DNA of 64,000 nt from positions 868,001 through 932,000 of the forward strand of contig NZ_BSST01000001.1 of assembly GCF_030161395.1 (NCBI RefSeq), in the 5' to 3' direction. The notes below the pieces were generated by a model. It made no database searches and had not been told where the DNA came from. It was given only the letters and a program-made list of their open reading frames with translations. A program made the position numbers and the translations under genes. Shown piece after piece: positions 26,015 through 34,110 of this stretch; the stretch's first letter is position 1; each line of letters starts with the position of its first letter. The DNA comes from Thalassotalea insulae (GTDB lineage: Bacteria > Pseudomonadota > Gammaproteobacteria > Enterobacterales > Alteromonadaceae).

Positions 26015-26052
26015 AAAGCGCCAGGATAACTTGCATTAACCCAGCGCTTTTT
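26013..26052. terminator. Bidirectional terminator between PilZ-like and chemoreceptor genes
   Basis: Arms AAAAAGCGC (26013-26021) and GCGCTTTTT (26044-26052), perfect 9 bp with a 22-nt loop, in the short convergent gap. Confidence 0.78.
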
Positions 26053-26064
26053 AATTAGTCATCA

Positions 26065-27231
26065 TTAGACACAAATTCGATTAAGTGTCACATCCACTTC
26101 TTCTGCGGTCGCTTTTTGCTGTTCAGCATGCTCAGCAACGCGATTAAGGCCATGATTAATTTCCTGGCTTAATGCCACTACAGCACTCATGTTATCGTTA
26201 ATCGATGAAGTTGAATGTTGCTGTTCATGAGTACCACTGGCGATCTGTGAGGTTAAGGTATCAACCTCGGTAAAGACCTGACCAATTTTTTCTAATGCTT
26301 CAACCACTTCTGCTGAGTGCTGCAAGCTGTCTTGCGTTAATGTTTGTCCTTTAGCAATAGCGTTAACCGCATTGTTAGACTTTTCTTGTAATCCTTCCAC
26401 CATAGATTGAATTTCTACCGTAGATTCCTGAGTACGATGTGCCAATGCTCGAACTTCATCAGCTACCACAGCAAAGCCTCGCCCTTGCTCTCCAGCGCGT
26501 GCGGCTTCAATCGCAGCATTTAATGCCAGCAAATTCGTTTGTTCGGCAATACCTCTAATCACATCTAACACTGAACCTATCCGTGAACACTCTTCCTGCA
26601 ATAACGCTAGGTCATTAGCCATTTCGGTTACTTCTTTGGCAAACTCTTCTACAGTGTGCTGACTGGTATTAGAGGATGACGTCCCCTGCTGCAATATTGA
26701 TAATACCTGATTAGTGGTTTCGCTAACCTGTGCCGCACTTTCTGATAGTGTGGAAGACGTAGAAGCAACTTGCTCAATAGATGACGCCATTTGAGATATT
26801 TGTTCAGAAGATTGGTCAACAGCAATAACAGAATCACTAATTTGGCTAGTTAGCGAACCGGCACCTTCTCTAAGTGTCTCAGATTCACTGCGTATATCTT
26901 TAATAACATCTGATAGGTTATCGATAAATTGACTGAGCTCATTAACTACCTGAGCAAAATCATCATTACTGTTATCTTTTAATGGCGCTGTTGGCGCATG
27001 ATCGACACTCACCACTAAACCTAAATAATGTTTTAATCCAGCAATTCGCTTATTAAGAAAGCGCTCAGAAAAAACAAAACTCACTGCAAATTGTCCTGTC
27101 ACAGTAACAGCTAGAAATAGGATAATACCGCCTTTAGTCATTTCGCCGAAAAACAGCGCAACTAACAACATAGCAAGTAATCCAACAGCCAAGCCTGGGA
27201 TAAGTAGTTTTATATGTAATCGATTGAACAT
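26065..27231 (-). CDS. Methyl-accepting chemotaxis protein without periplasmic sensor domain
   Basis: The frame is open to 27273, but the Met at 27231 (MFNRLHIKLLIPGLAVG) follows GAGTAAG and begins directly before TM1, so it is preferred (388 aa). Two closely spaced hydrophobic segments (about 8-30 and 36-55) leave almost no periplasmic loop. A HAMP-like region and long helical signalling domain follow, with the invariant hairpin tip GIAEQTNLLALNAAIEAARAGEQGRGFAVVADEVRALA and flanking Glu/Gln methylation helices. It would signal to CheA/CheW. Without a ligand-binding domain, it may sense membrane state, redox or cytoplasmic cues, or a partner protein. Confidence 0.88.
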   Translation of the reverse strand: MFNRLHIKLLIPGLAVGLLAMLLVALFFGEMTKGGIILFLAVTVTGQFAVSFVFSERFLNKRIAGLKHYLGLVVSVDHAPTAPLKDNSNDDFAQVVNELSQFIDNLSDVIKDIRSESETLREGAGSLTSQISDSVIAVDQSSEQISQMASSIEQVASTSSTLSESAAQVSETTNQVLSILQQGTSSSNTSQHTVEEFAKEVTEMANDLALLQEECSRIGSVLDVIRGIAEQTNLLALNAAIEAARAGEQGRGFAVVADEVRALAHRTQESTVEIQSMVEGLQEKSNNAVNAIAKGQTLTQDSLQHSAEVVEALEKIGQVFTEVDTLTSQIASGTHEQQHSTSSINDNMSAVVALSQEINHGLNRVAEHAEQQKATAEEVDVTLNRICV

Positions 27232-27451
27232 AAAGCATCTTACTCTTTTGATATAGTTCGTTATTATTGCCATTTAACTAGCACAAATTAAACAGCTCAT
27301 TCAAACTTACAGTGAAATGAATAATTTTGCGACTGTTTTTTGCCGGTAAGTCCTATTAAAAATCAAGAAATTAATTCAAAACCAGAAAAACACTAAAGTC
27401 GTCTTCTTTAAGGTAAACTGTAAGTATCGTAAAACAAATAGTAGGCATTGC

Positions 27452-27607
27452 ATGATAACTTTTATTCTTATCCTTGGCTGTGTTTCCATAGTGGTAGGCG
27501 CATTGATGTTGATTTTACAATCAGCGAAAAAATTCAAATTAAGCGATGAGCAATTAAAACAGATAAAAGCCAGAGAGCATGAACAGCAATTAAAAGATAA
27601 AGAATAA
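27452..27607 (+). CDS. Small membrane-anchored protein (51 aa), DUF2897-like
   Basis: ATG at 27452 opens 51 residues: one N-terminal transmembrane helix (MITFILILGCVSIVVGALML), then a charged tail ending EQQLKDKE. Length, single N-terminal anchor and Lys/Glu-rich cytoplasmic tail fit DUF2897, a short family of gammaproteobacteria with unknown function; the match is from memory and moderate. TAGGCATTGC precedes the ATG, only a weak ribosome site. A hairpin terminator follows 20 bases after the stop, which supports a real transcript. The overlapping minus-strand open frame lacks family features and is rejected. Confidence 0.55.
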   Translation: MITFILILGCVSIVVGALMLILQSAKKFKLSDEQLKQIKAREHEQQLKDKE

Positions 27608-27626
27608 ATTTTTAAAAACTTTATCA

Positions 27627-27654
27627 AAATAGCAAACATCCCCATTTGCTATTT
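27627..27654 (+). terminator. Terminator hairpin after the 51-aa gene
   Basis: Perfect 10-bp arms AAATAGCAAA / TTTGCTATTT with an 8-nt loop, 20 bases after the small gene's stop. Confidence 0.6.
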
Positions 27655-28214
27655 ATCAGCAACCAAACTATTTTTGCTTCTACTTTACGCTTTTACATTT
27701 GTTACATTTTACTGATGAATTATTCGCACTTTTTATTGTCTCACATTAAAGGAATTATTACTTTCCCTGCATAACACACTGATTAAAAACAAATAATCCA
27801 AAACATCTGCCGAGTAGGACAAATAAAACCACTCTCCCTCCCTTTCTATAATTTACAAAAAAACACAATTTAAACAATTGATTATATTAACCTTTATTTA
27901 AAACAACTTAACTCACGCTATAATTTATCATCAACTTTTCTCACTTCCTGTAACAAGTAAAGACCAAAAATATGTAATAGCATGTTTTTATTGCTTTTAT
28001 TTATTACTAAATATATTTCATATTGTTACAAAACTGTTAGTTTTCAGTTGCATCCAGTTGAATAGAAAAGAAATTTAGGCGTAGTATGCAGGCTGACTAG
28101 TGATATCAGTCATAAAACAAATATAAAAACTTACAAGACCACTTACAAAAAGTGTTTTGTAGGCAAAATAATAATTAACACCAAAGTCACTCAGGTGACA
28201 TCAGGGAGTAAATA
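27655..28214. other. 560-bp AT-rich upstream region of the TonB-dependent receptor gene
   Basis: No convincing open frame. It holds several TATAAT-like boxes (27847-27852, 27919-27924) without good -35 partners, a dyad TGACT-N9-AGTCA (28094-28112), an imperfect hairpin (28130-28163) and a small dyad GTCAC-TCAG-GTGAC (28186-28199) just before the AGGGAG ribosome site. It is probably a regulated promoter and leader for the receptor. Confidence 0.5.
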
Positions 28215-31200
28215 ATGAAAAGTTCTAATACTAGTTATTTGAAAGTTTTCAAGCGCTCATTAACCGCAGCTGCTATTTCTACGGTTATTGGCATGTCTTC
28301 AGCTTACGCAGAAGATATTAAAGGTAATGTTGTTGTAACAGACGGCACTATCACTGGCGTTACAGTGAAAGCTGTTAACAAAGCAACAAATACTACTCGT
28401 ACTGTAGACGTGAACGCAGATGGTTCTTACCGTCTTGCTAAACTTCCTACAGGCTCATATGAAGTAACCGTTTCTAAAGGTGATACGGTTTTAGCCAAAG
28501 AAACGATTCGTGTTTCTTTAGGTAATAACACGAACGCTGATTTTAGCGTTGAGTCTTCAGTAGAAGTTATCAGTGTTACTGGTTCACGTGTTTCTATGGT
28601 TGATGTATCTTCTATGGATTCAGGTTTAACTATCGGTGAAGGTGATATCGATAGAATGCCAGTTGCTCGTAACTTAACCTCTGTTGCATTATTAGCACCA
28701 GGTGTTGTGTTAGGTGATAACAAATTCGCCGGTGCGGGTGTTGGTTTTGCTTCCTTCGGTGGTTCATCTGTATCAGAAAATTCATGTTACATTAACGGTT
28801 TAGAAGTAACTAACACTCGTCAGGGTTTAGGTTGTGGTTCTGTACCGTTTGAATTCTATAACGAATTCCAAGTAAAAACGGGTGGTTATTCTGCTAAGTT
28901 TGGTCGTGCAACTGGTGGTATTATCAACTCAAACACCAAAAGTGGTACTAACGATTGGGAATTTGCAGCAACCGCTACTTTCAACCCTGACAGCTTAAGA
29001 GAAGAAGGTTCCGTTTCTCGCGCAAATGGCGGTACAGGTCGTATTTTCCGTGATACCCGTTCTGATGTAAATGGTAGTTCAGAGTTCACGCTTTCTGCTG
29101 CTGGCCCTATCATCGAAGATACGTTATTTATCTACGCATTAGTTAACCCAAGAGATACAGAGAGAAGTTACACTCAATTCGTTGGTAACAGTAATGAAAC
29201 AACTGGTGTGACAGAATTTCGTGAACGTGAGTCTTCTGGCTCAGATAATTTATTCTGGGGTGGTAAAATTGACTGGGATATTAGCGAAGATCACCGTTTA
29301 AGCTATTTTGCTTATTCAGATGAAAACACCGCGGAAGAAAAAATCTACCGTTTTGATGGTCAAACGGGTAAAGTGGGTAAAGATCTTATCGATACCGAAA
29401 TCCGCGACCGTGGTGGTAAAGCGTGGAGCATCAGCTACACAGGTTATATCACAGACGATCTGAACGTTAGTGCGATGACAGGTGAAATTCGCACTGAATA
29501 TACCACAAACATTGCGAACCAAGATTGTCCACAAGTAGTTGATGAGCGTAGTACAAGTAATCCGGCATTGCCTTGTGGCTCAGGTGGTCGTATCGGCCAA
29601 AACTTCGACAAGAACAATCAAACACGTATTGATATCGAATACCAGTTAGGTGATCACACTATTTCTGCTGGCTACGATTATCAAAAACGTAAGTCTACCA
29701 ATAAAATTGATAGAATGGCCGGTGATCATTCATGGACTTACAACACACTTGAAGCCAATGCTGACTTAACTGGTGATGGCATTAATTATGCTAATAATAC
29801 GGGCGCAGCCCATGATTATGTTTCTGACCGTATCTTTATCGGTGGTGGATCATTCTATTCAGACCTGAAAGCTTACTATATCGAAGATAACTGGCAAATC
29901 ACTGATAACTTATTGTTATCAATCGGTGGTCGTATCGATGAGTTTGACGCTTACGCTGTTGGTGGTGGTCTATTAACGTCGTTTAAAACAGATATCGCAC
30001 CACGTTTAGGTTTCAGCTGGGACGTAAACGGTGATGGTGAATCGAAACTTTATGGTACTTTCGGTCACTACTACTTGCCAATGGCAAACAACACTATCTA
30101 CCGTGTCGGTTCTGGTATCAGTGATACAACGGCTTACTATACGTTTGATGGTATTGATCCTGCAACCGGTAACCCATTAAACATTTCACCAATTACCGGT
30201 GACATCACTTCGTCAACAGCTGTTAGTAGCATAGCGGTAGCACCTGATAGAGAAGTGTTCCAAGCGAAAGAAGCAGATCCGTTTTCTAAGCAAGAGCTTA
30301 TCTTAGGTTATGATCAGGCGATTAATGATAACTTATCAATTTCAATCCGTGGTACTTACCGTACTATCTTAACGGCGTTAGATGATTACTGTGGTAAGTG
30401 GGCTTACCCACACTGTGTCATGTTGAACCCAGGTGAAGCATCAAGCTGGTACAAAGATGGCTTGTACTGGGATGGTTCAGCTTGGGGTGATGCAGGTGGT
30501 AATACATCTGATGGTCATGCAGATCCAGGCTCATTACGTAAGCATACGAAAGCAGAAATTGGCTTACCAGAAGCGAAGAACGATTATCTGGCATGGCAAT
30601 TAGGTGCTAAGTATAACCAAGACAACTTCCGTTTTGATTTCACTTATACTTGGTCACGCAGTACAGGTAACTTCGAAGGTGCGGTTAAGTCTGATATCGG
30701 TCAAGCGGATGCGGGTCTAACACAAGACTTTGACTTTGCGGCATTAATGGATGGTGCTGATGGTTATCAAGCAAACGACCGTCGTCACGTATTCAAGTTC
30801 TTCGGTAGCTATGACTACAATGATGACTTAACATTTGGTATCAATGCAACGTTATCAAGTGGTCGTCCACTGTCTATCTACGGTCAAGGTCACCCAAGTG
30901 ACGATCCTAACCTGTTCGGTGGTTGGGGTGACTTCTTCTACACTTATCACGGCTGTGACTTAACAACAGACGAAAACGGTGATGATGTATGTTTGAACGA
31001 GAACAAGAACTATACTAAGCATCCACGTGGTACAGCAGGCAGAACGTCTTGGACATTCAATGTTGACCTGTCTGCAAGCTATATGTTTGAAGTATCAGGT
31101 ATTGACATGAGAGCTTCTGTTGACGTATTCAACATCTTGAACAGTCAGCAAGCAACTTCATTAAACGAACATTATGAAGCGGGTTCTGAAGGTAGTGTGA

Positions 31201-31274
31201 ACCAATGGTACGGTGCTGCATACTCATGGCAAACACCACGTTACGTTCGTTTCGGTCTAGAAGCTCGCTTCTAA
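28215..31274 (+). CDS. Oar-like TonB-dependent outer membrane receptor with carboxypeptidase-regulatory domain
   Basis: A 1019-residue receptor: signal peptide cleaved after AYA (32), an N-terminal Ig-like carboxypeptidase regulatory domain (about 34-112, with DGSYRLAKLPTGSYEVTV), a TonB-box-like VEVISVTGSR, plug domain (to about 245, with YNEFQVKTGGYSAKFGRATGG) and a large beta-barrel ending GLEARF with the terminal Phe. Oar-like receptors import large ligands, often peptides or oligosaccharides, using proton-motive force through TonB. Codon choice (mostly GGT, CGT, AAC, GTT/GTA) looks biased as in highly expressed genes. AGGGAG lies 8 bases before the ATG, and a strong terminator follows. 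No adjacent hydrolase or transporter shows the substrate. Confidence 0.93.
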   Translation: MKSSNTSYLKVFKRSLTAAAISTVIGMSSAYAEDIKGNVVVTDGTITGVTVKAVNKATNTTRTVDVNADGSYRLAKLPTGSYEVTVSKGDTVLAKETIRVSLGNNTNADFSVESSVEVISVTGSRVSMVDVSSMDSGLTIGEGDIDRMPVARNLTSVALLAPGVVLGDNKFAGAGVGFASFGGSSVSENSCYINGLEVTNTRQGLGCGSVPFEFYNEFQVKTGGYSAKFGRATGGIINSNTKSGTNDWEFAATATFNPDSLREEGSVSRANGGTGRIFRDTRSDVNGSSEFTLSAAGPIIEDTLFIYALVNPRDTERSYTQFVGNSNETTGVTEFRERESSGSDNLFWGGKIDWDISEDHRLSYFAYSDENTAEEKIYRFDGQTGKVGKDLIDTEIRDRGGKAWSISYTGYITDDLNVSAMTGEIRTEYTTNIANQDCPQVVDERSTSNPALPCGSGGRIGQNFDKNNQTRIDIEYQLGDHTISAGYDYQKRKSTNKIDRMAGDHSWTYNTLEANADLTGDGINYANNTGAAHDYVSDRIFIGGGSFYSDLKAYYIEDNWQITDNLLLSIGGRIDEFDAYAVGGGLLTSFKTDIAPRLGFSWDVNGDGESKLYGTFGHYYLPMANNTIYRVGSGISDTTAYYTFDGIDPATGNPLNISPITGDITSSTAVSSIAVAPDREVFQAKEADPFSKQELILGYDQAINDNLSISIRGTYRTILTALDDYCGKWAYPHCVMLNPGEASSWYKDGLYWDGSAWGDAGGNTSDGHADPGSLRKHTKAEIGLPEAKNDYLAWQLGAKYNQDNFRFDFTYTWSRSTGNFEGAVKSDIGQADAGLTQDFDFAALMDGADGYQANDRRHVFKFFGSYDYNDDLTFGINATLSSGRPLSIYGQGHPSDDPNLFGGWGDFFYTYHGCDLTTDENGDDVCLNENKNYTKHPRGTAGRTSWTFNVDLSASYMFEVSGIDMRASVDVFNILNSQQATSLNEHYEAGSEGSVNQWYGAAYSWQTPRYVRFGLEARF

Positions 31275-31306
31275 GCAATTTAACGAAGTAACTCTCTGGA
31301 CAATTC

Positions 31307-31338
31307 AAAGGCCGGCAATTTAAATTGCTGGCCTTTTT
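31307..31338 (+). terminator. Rho-independent terminator after the TonB-dependent receptor
   Basis: AAAGGCC and GGCCTTT arms around a self-complementary GCAATTTAAATTGC with one internal mismatch, ending in T5. GC-rich and strong. Confidence 0.92.
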
Positions 31339-31393
31339 ACTTACATTACGCTTTATAAATTAATTCAAACCACTAAATGAAAAACGATGATAA

Positions 31394-31672
31394 CTAGTTT
31401 CGATAAATGGTTTGAATCAGATGATAACCAAATTTGGTTTTTATTGGGCCATGCACTTTTAACACTTCTTTCTTAAACACCACGTCATCGAACGCTTTTA
31501 CCATCTGACCACGTTTAAATTCACCTAAATCTCCACCTTTCTTGCCTGAAGGGCAAATAGAAAACTTCTTTGCCAGTTGGCCAAAATCTGCACCCTTTTC
31601 AAGTTTAGCAAGCAGCTCTTTCGCCAGTTTTTCCTGCTTAACCAAAATATGCCTTGCGCATGCAATCGTCAT
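31394..31672 (-). CDS. ppiC: Parvulin-type peptidyl-prolyl cis-trans isomerase
   Basis: A 92-residue single-domain parvulin matching E. coli PpiC over its whole length: HILVKQEKLAKELLAKL, GADFGQLAKKFSICPSGKKGGDLGEF, GQMVKAFDDVVF and FGYHLIQTIYRN. It speeds X-Pro bond isomerisation during cytoplasmic protein folding. There is no signal peptide. It is divergent from the carbonic anhydrase gene with a 138-bp shared upstream region. Confidence 0.95.
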   Translation of the reverse strand: MTIACARHILVKQEKLAKELLAKLEKGADFGQLAKKFSICPSGKKGGDLGEFKRGQMVKAFDDVVFKKEVLKVHGPIKTKFGYHLIQTIYRN

Positions 31673-31810
31673 GCTTTCTCCTAATAACCGATTTTTTATC
31701 TATTGTAATAGAAATTAATCGAAATTTAACGAATTGCTTAGAGGTCGGATTTACATTAGGTGTCAAATCGACATAAAATGTCAAAAATAAACTTAAAATA
31801 AGAGTCAGCT

Positions 31811-32422
31811 ATGTCAAACATTGAATATTTGTTTAAAAATAATCGCGCCTGGGCTGAAAAAATCAATCAGGAAGATCCTACATTTTTTGATACCCTTGCT
31901 GAGCAGCAAAAACCGGAATATCTCTGGATAGGTTGTTCTGATTCACGAGTTCCTGCTAATGAACTACTAGGCATGTTACCTGGCGAAGTATTTGTTCACC
32001 GTAATATTGCTAATCAGGTTATTCATACCGACCTTAACTGTTTATCTGTCATTCAGTTTGCTGTCGATTATTTGAAGGTCAAACATATTATCGTTTGTGG
32101 CCATTATGGCTGTGGCGGTGTGCTTGCATCAATGGATAATGAAAGTTATGGGCTGATAGATAACTGGCTTCGCCACATTGAAGACGTTCATCGCTTCCAT
32201 AAAGAAAAACTTGATGCCATCACAGATCATAGCGAAAAATTTAATACACTTTGTGAACTGAATGTTATCGAGCAAGTGGCTAACGTTTGTAACACTACTA
32301 TTGTCAGAAATGCATGGAAATCAGGTCAAGAACTAACTGTACATGGTTTTGTTTACAATCTAGGCGATGGTATCTTAAAAGATTTAAAGGTCTCAGCAGG
32401 TAAAGAAGCATTAGACCGATAG
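31811..32422 (+). CDS. can: Beta-class carbonic anhydrase
   Basis: A 203-residue zinc enzyme interconverting CO2 and bicarbonate. Zinc ligands and catalytic dyad sit at the same positions as in E. coli Can: Cys42, Asp44 and Arg46 (GCSDSRVP), His98 and Cys101 (CGHYGCGG). It is cytoplasmic and supplies bicarbonate to carboxylases. ATG at 31811 follows an AAGAG-type ribosome site. The gene is convergent with hpd; the 331-bp gap contains a hairpin cluster and a shared terminator. Confidence 0.95.
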   Translation: MSNIEYLFKNNRAWAEKINQEDPTFFDTLAEQQKPEYLWIGCSDSRVPANELLGMLPGEVFVHRNIANQVIHTDLNCLSVIQFAVDYLKVKHIIVCGHYGCGGVLASMDNESYGLIDNWLRHIEDVHRFHKEKLDAITDHSEKFNTLCELNVIEQVANVCNTTIVRNAWKSGQELTVHGFVYNLGDGILKDLKVSAGKEALDR

Positions 32423-32705
32423 ATAAATTGGTGTATTAGCGCTCTTATACTTCCATATATTCGCGACTTTACTTACAAGGATGTAAGTACTTAGTTTTAT
32501 CTGTAGCAAATAACTGACCGTTTATCCTCGACTCTAGCATCCTGCTTCGCCCTCCTGCATCGATGTAGGTCGCCACGAACGCAGTGAGGCTCGACACAAT
32601 ATATACACGAAATTATGCTCCTGCAATTTCGACATACCGTACATCCTGTACATATAGGCTCCTGCTCATCCATGAGCTCACGTTATACCGTACATCCTGT
32701 ACATA
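32423..32705. repeat. Cluster of small palindromes with CATCC-type cores between convergent genes
   Basis: No open frame is convincing. Palindromes at 32471-32488 (ACTTACA-AGGA-TGTAAGT), 32536-32546 (AGCA-TCC-TGCT), 32554-32569 (CCTGCATCGATGTAGG), 32608-32631 (CGAAATT / AATTTCG), 32664-32677 (GCTCATCCATGAGC), and an identical 21-bp direct repeat at 32634-32654 and 32685-32705 containing GTACA-TCC-TGTAC. The arms differ while the central TCC (AGGA on the opposite strand) recurs. Confidence 0.8.
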
Positions 32706-32706
32706 A

Positions 32707-32732
32707 AAAAACCGGCGATTTCGCCGGTTTTT
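32707..32732. terminator. Bidirectional terminator between carbonic anhydrase and hpd
   Basis: A perfect 12-bp stem AAAAACCGGCGA / TCGCCGGTTTTT with a 2-base centre, flanked by A and T runs; it serves hpd on the minus strand and can on the plus strand. Confidence 0.92.
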
Positions 32733-32753
32733 GTTAACTGATGTTAGTGAAAC

Positions 32754-33797
32754 TTACAGCACACCACGTTCAATTTGATTTAATTCAATCGATTTGAACA
32801 AAGCAGTAAAGTTACCTTCACCAAAACCTCGGTCATCAACACGTTGGATCATCTCGATAAAGATAGGCCCAAAGATATTTTTAGTGAAAATTTGTAGCAA
32901 GTAAGAATTTTCTTTCTGGCTATCCACTAAAATTTGATGTTCTTGAATACGTTTGTGATCTTCTTTTACCCAAGGAATACGTTTAAACACGTCATCATAA
33001 TACTCAGGAACAATGTTTAGTGTATCTATAATATCTTTATCTAATTGATCTAACGAGCCCACCAAATCATCGGTAATAAAGGCTAAATGCTGAACGCCTG
33101 GACCATTGTATTCTTCCAAGTATTCATCAATCTGATTATTATTTGTGCCTTTACCTTCGTTAATTGGGATACAAAATTTACCACAAGGCGATTGTAATGC
33201 ATAAGAAACTAAAGCTGACTTTTCGCCTTTGATATCAAAATAACGTACTTCAGTAAAACCAAACACGTTTTTATAAAAGTTAGCCCAATGTTCCATCGTG
33301 CCCTGATAAACATTGTTAGTTAAATGATCTACCGCTTTAAAGCCTTTATCTTTAACCACTACAGGTTCGGCCAAATCTTCAAAGTCATCTTGATAAATCG
33401 TACCTTTATCACCAAACTTATCGATAAAGTAAATTAGGCTGTCACCAATACCATAAATCGCAGGATATGGTAGTTTATTTTCTTCATGCTCAGCTGACTT
33501 AGCACCACGTTCAATTGCTTGTTCAAAAGCAAACTGTGCATCTTCAACGCGCCAACCCATAGAACAAATAGCCGGGCCATGGCTTTTAGCAAATTCACGT
33601 GAAAAACCTTTTTGTTCATTGTTTAATAAAAAATGAATATCATTTTGATTAAAGTAATCGATATCACGACCTTTAAACTTTTTCACTTTTGAAAAGCCAA
33701 AACCATAAAAGGCTTTTTCCATAAAATCTGAATCTGGCGTTGCATATTCAGTGAACTCGATACCACAAAGTTTTAAAGGGTTAGTTACTTCAGTCAT
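32754..33797 (-). CDS. hpd: 4-hydroxyphenylpyruvate dioxygenase
   Basis: A 347-residue non-haem iron enzyme converting 4-hydroxyphenylpyruvate to homogentisate in tyrosine catabolism; in many marine bacteria the product also leads to pyomelanin. The two-domain vicinal-oxygen-chelate fold is intact with the iron triad His158 (AVDHLTNNV), His237 (GVQHLAF) and Glu315 (IFIEMIQR). Start ATG at 33797 has an AGAGAG-type site. No hmgA or maiA lies beside it, so homogentisate handling is encoded elsewhere or absent. It is a single-gene unit ending at the shared terminator. Confidence 0.95.
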   Translation of the reverse strand: MTEVTNPLKLCGIEFTEYATPDSDFMEKAFYGFGFSKVKKFKGRDIDYFNQNDIHFLLNNEQKGFSREFAKSHGPAICSMGWRVEDAQFAFEQAIERGAKSAEHEENKLPYPAIYGIGDSLIYFIDKFGDKGTIYQDDFEDLAEPVVVKDKGFKAVDHLTNNVYQGTMEHWANFYKNVFGFTEVRYFDIKGEKSALVSYALQSPCGKFCIPINEGKGTNNNQIDEYLEEYNGPGVQHLAFITDDLVGSLDQLDKDIIDTLNIVPEYYDDVFKRIPWVKEDHKRIQEHQILVDSQKENSYLLQIFTKNIFGPIFIEMIQRVDDRGFGEGNFTALFKSIELNQIERGVL

Positions 33798-34055
33798 AGT
33801 TGTCTCTCTCCAACATCAATGACTCCATTATTACTGGCTAAGCAATGAAGCGGAAGAGCTGATAAAATCTAGCGTTTTTAGCATATGTAAAAGATTATGT
33901 ACGTTGAATTTGAGCAATTATTTTTCGACTCGATGTTAGCGCCTATAGTGCCTGCACCACGCACGTACAATAATCGTTACACCAAAAATTTAAATGCTAG
34001 TGTTCCCCTTTTTAAAGGGGTATAAAGATCCACCACAGCAAACAAATTGCCAATA
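33798..34055. other. Non-coding region upstream of hpd
   Basis: No gene is seen. It should contain the hpd promoter on the minus strand (AT-rich around 33880-33930). A perfect 7-bp hairpin CCCCTTT-TT-AAAGGGG lies at 34005-34020 without a T-run on either side. A poor TyrR-like sequence near 33886 was not accepted. Confidence 0.4.
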
Positions 34056-34080
34056 AAAAAGGCGCTAATAGCGCCTTTTT
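34056..34080 (-). terminator. Terminator downstream of csdA
   Basis: A perfect 10-bp stem AAAAAGGCGC / GCGCCTTTTT with a TAATA loop; on the minus strand it follows the helicase stop by 30 bases and ends in a T-run. Confidence 0.9.
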
Positions 34081-34110
34081 CTACTGATTATTTCATCAAA
34101 CCAATCAAAA

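Noticed and set aside
27376..27645. Minus-strand open frame of 89 residues
   Set aside because: Antisense to the 51-aa membrane protein gene and rich in Cys/Phe/Asn typical of shadow translation; no ribosome site.
32423..32705. CRISPR array
   Set aside because: The repeats are short palindromes with differing arms and irregular spacing; only one 21-bp unit repeats exactly, twice, and no cas genes are near.
33886..33903. TyrR-box-like sequence upstream of hpd
   Set aside because: Only the first half (TGTAAA) fits; the second half matches TTTACA poorly, so it is not better than chance in AT-rich DNA.
34005..34020. Second terminator after csdA
   Set aside because: The CCCCTTT/AAAGGGG hairpin has no T-run on either strand, and a stronger terminator lies nearer the csdA stop.
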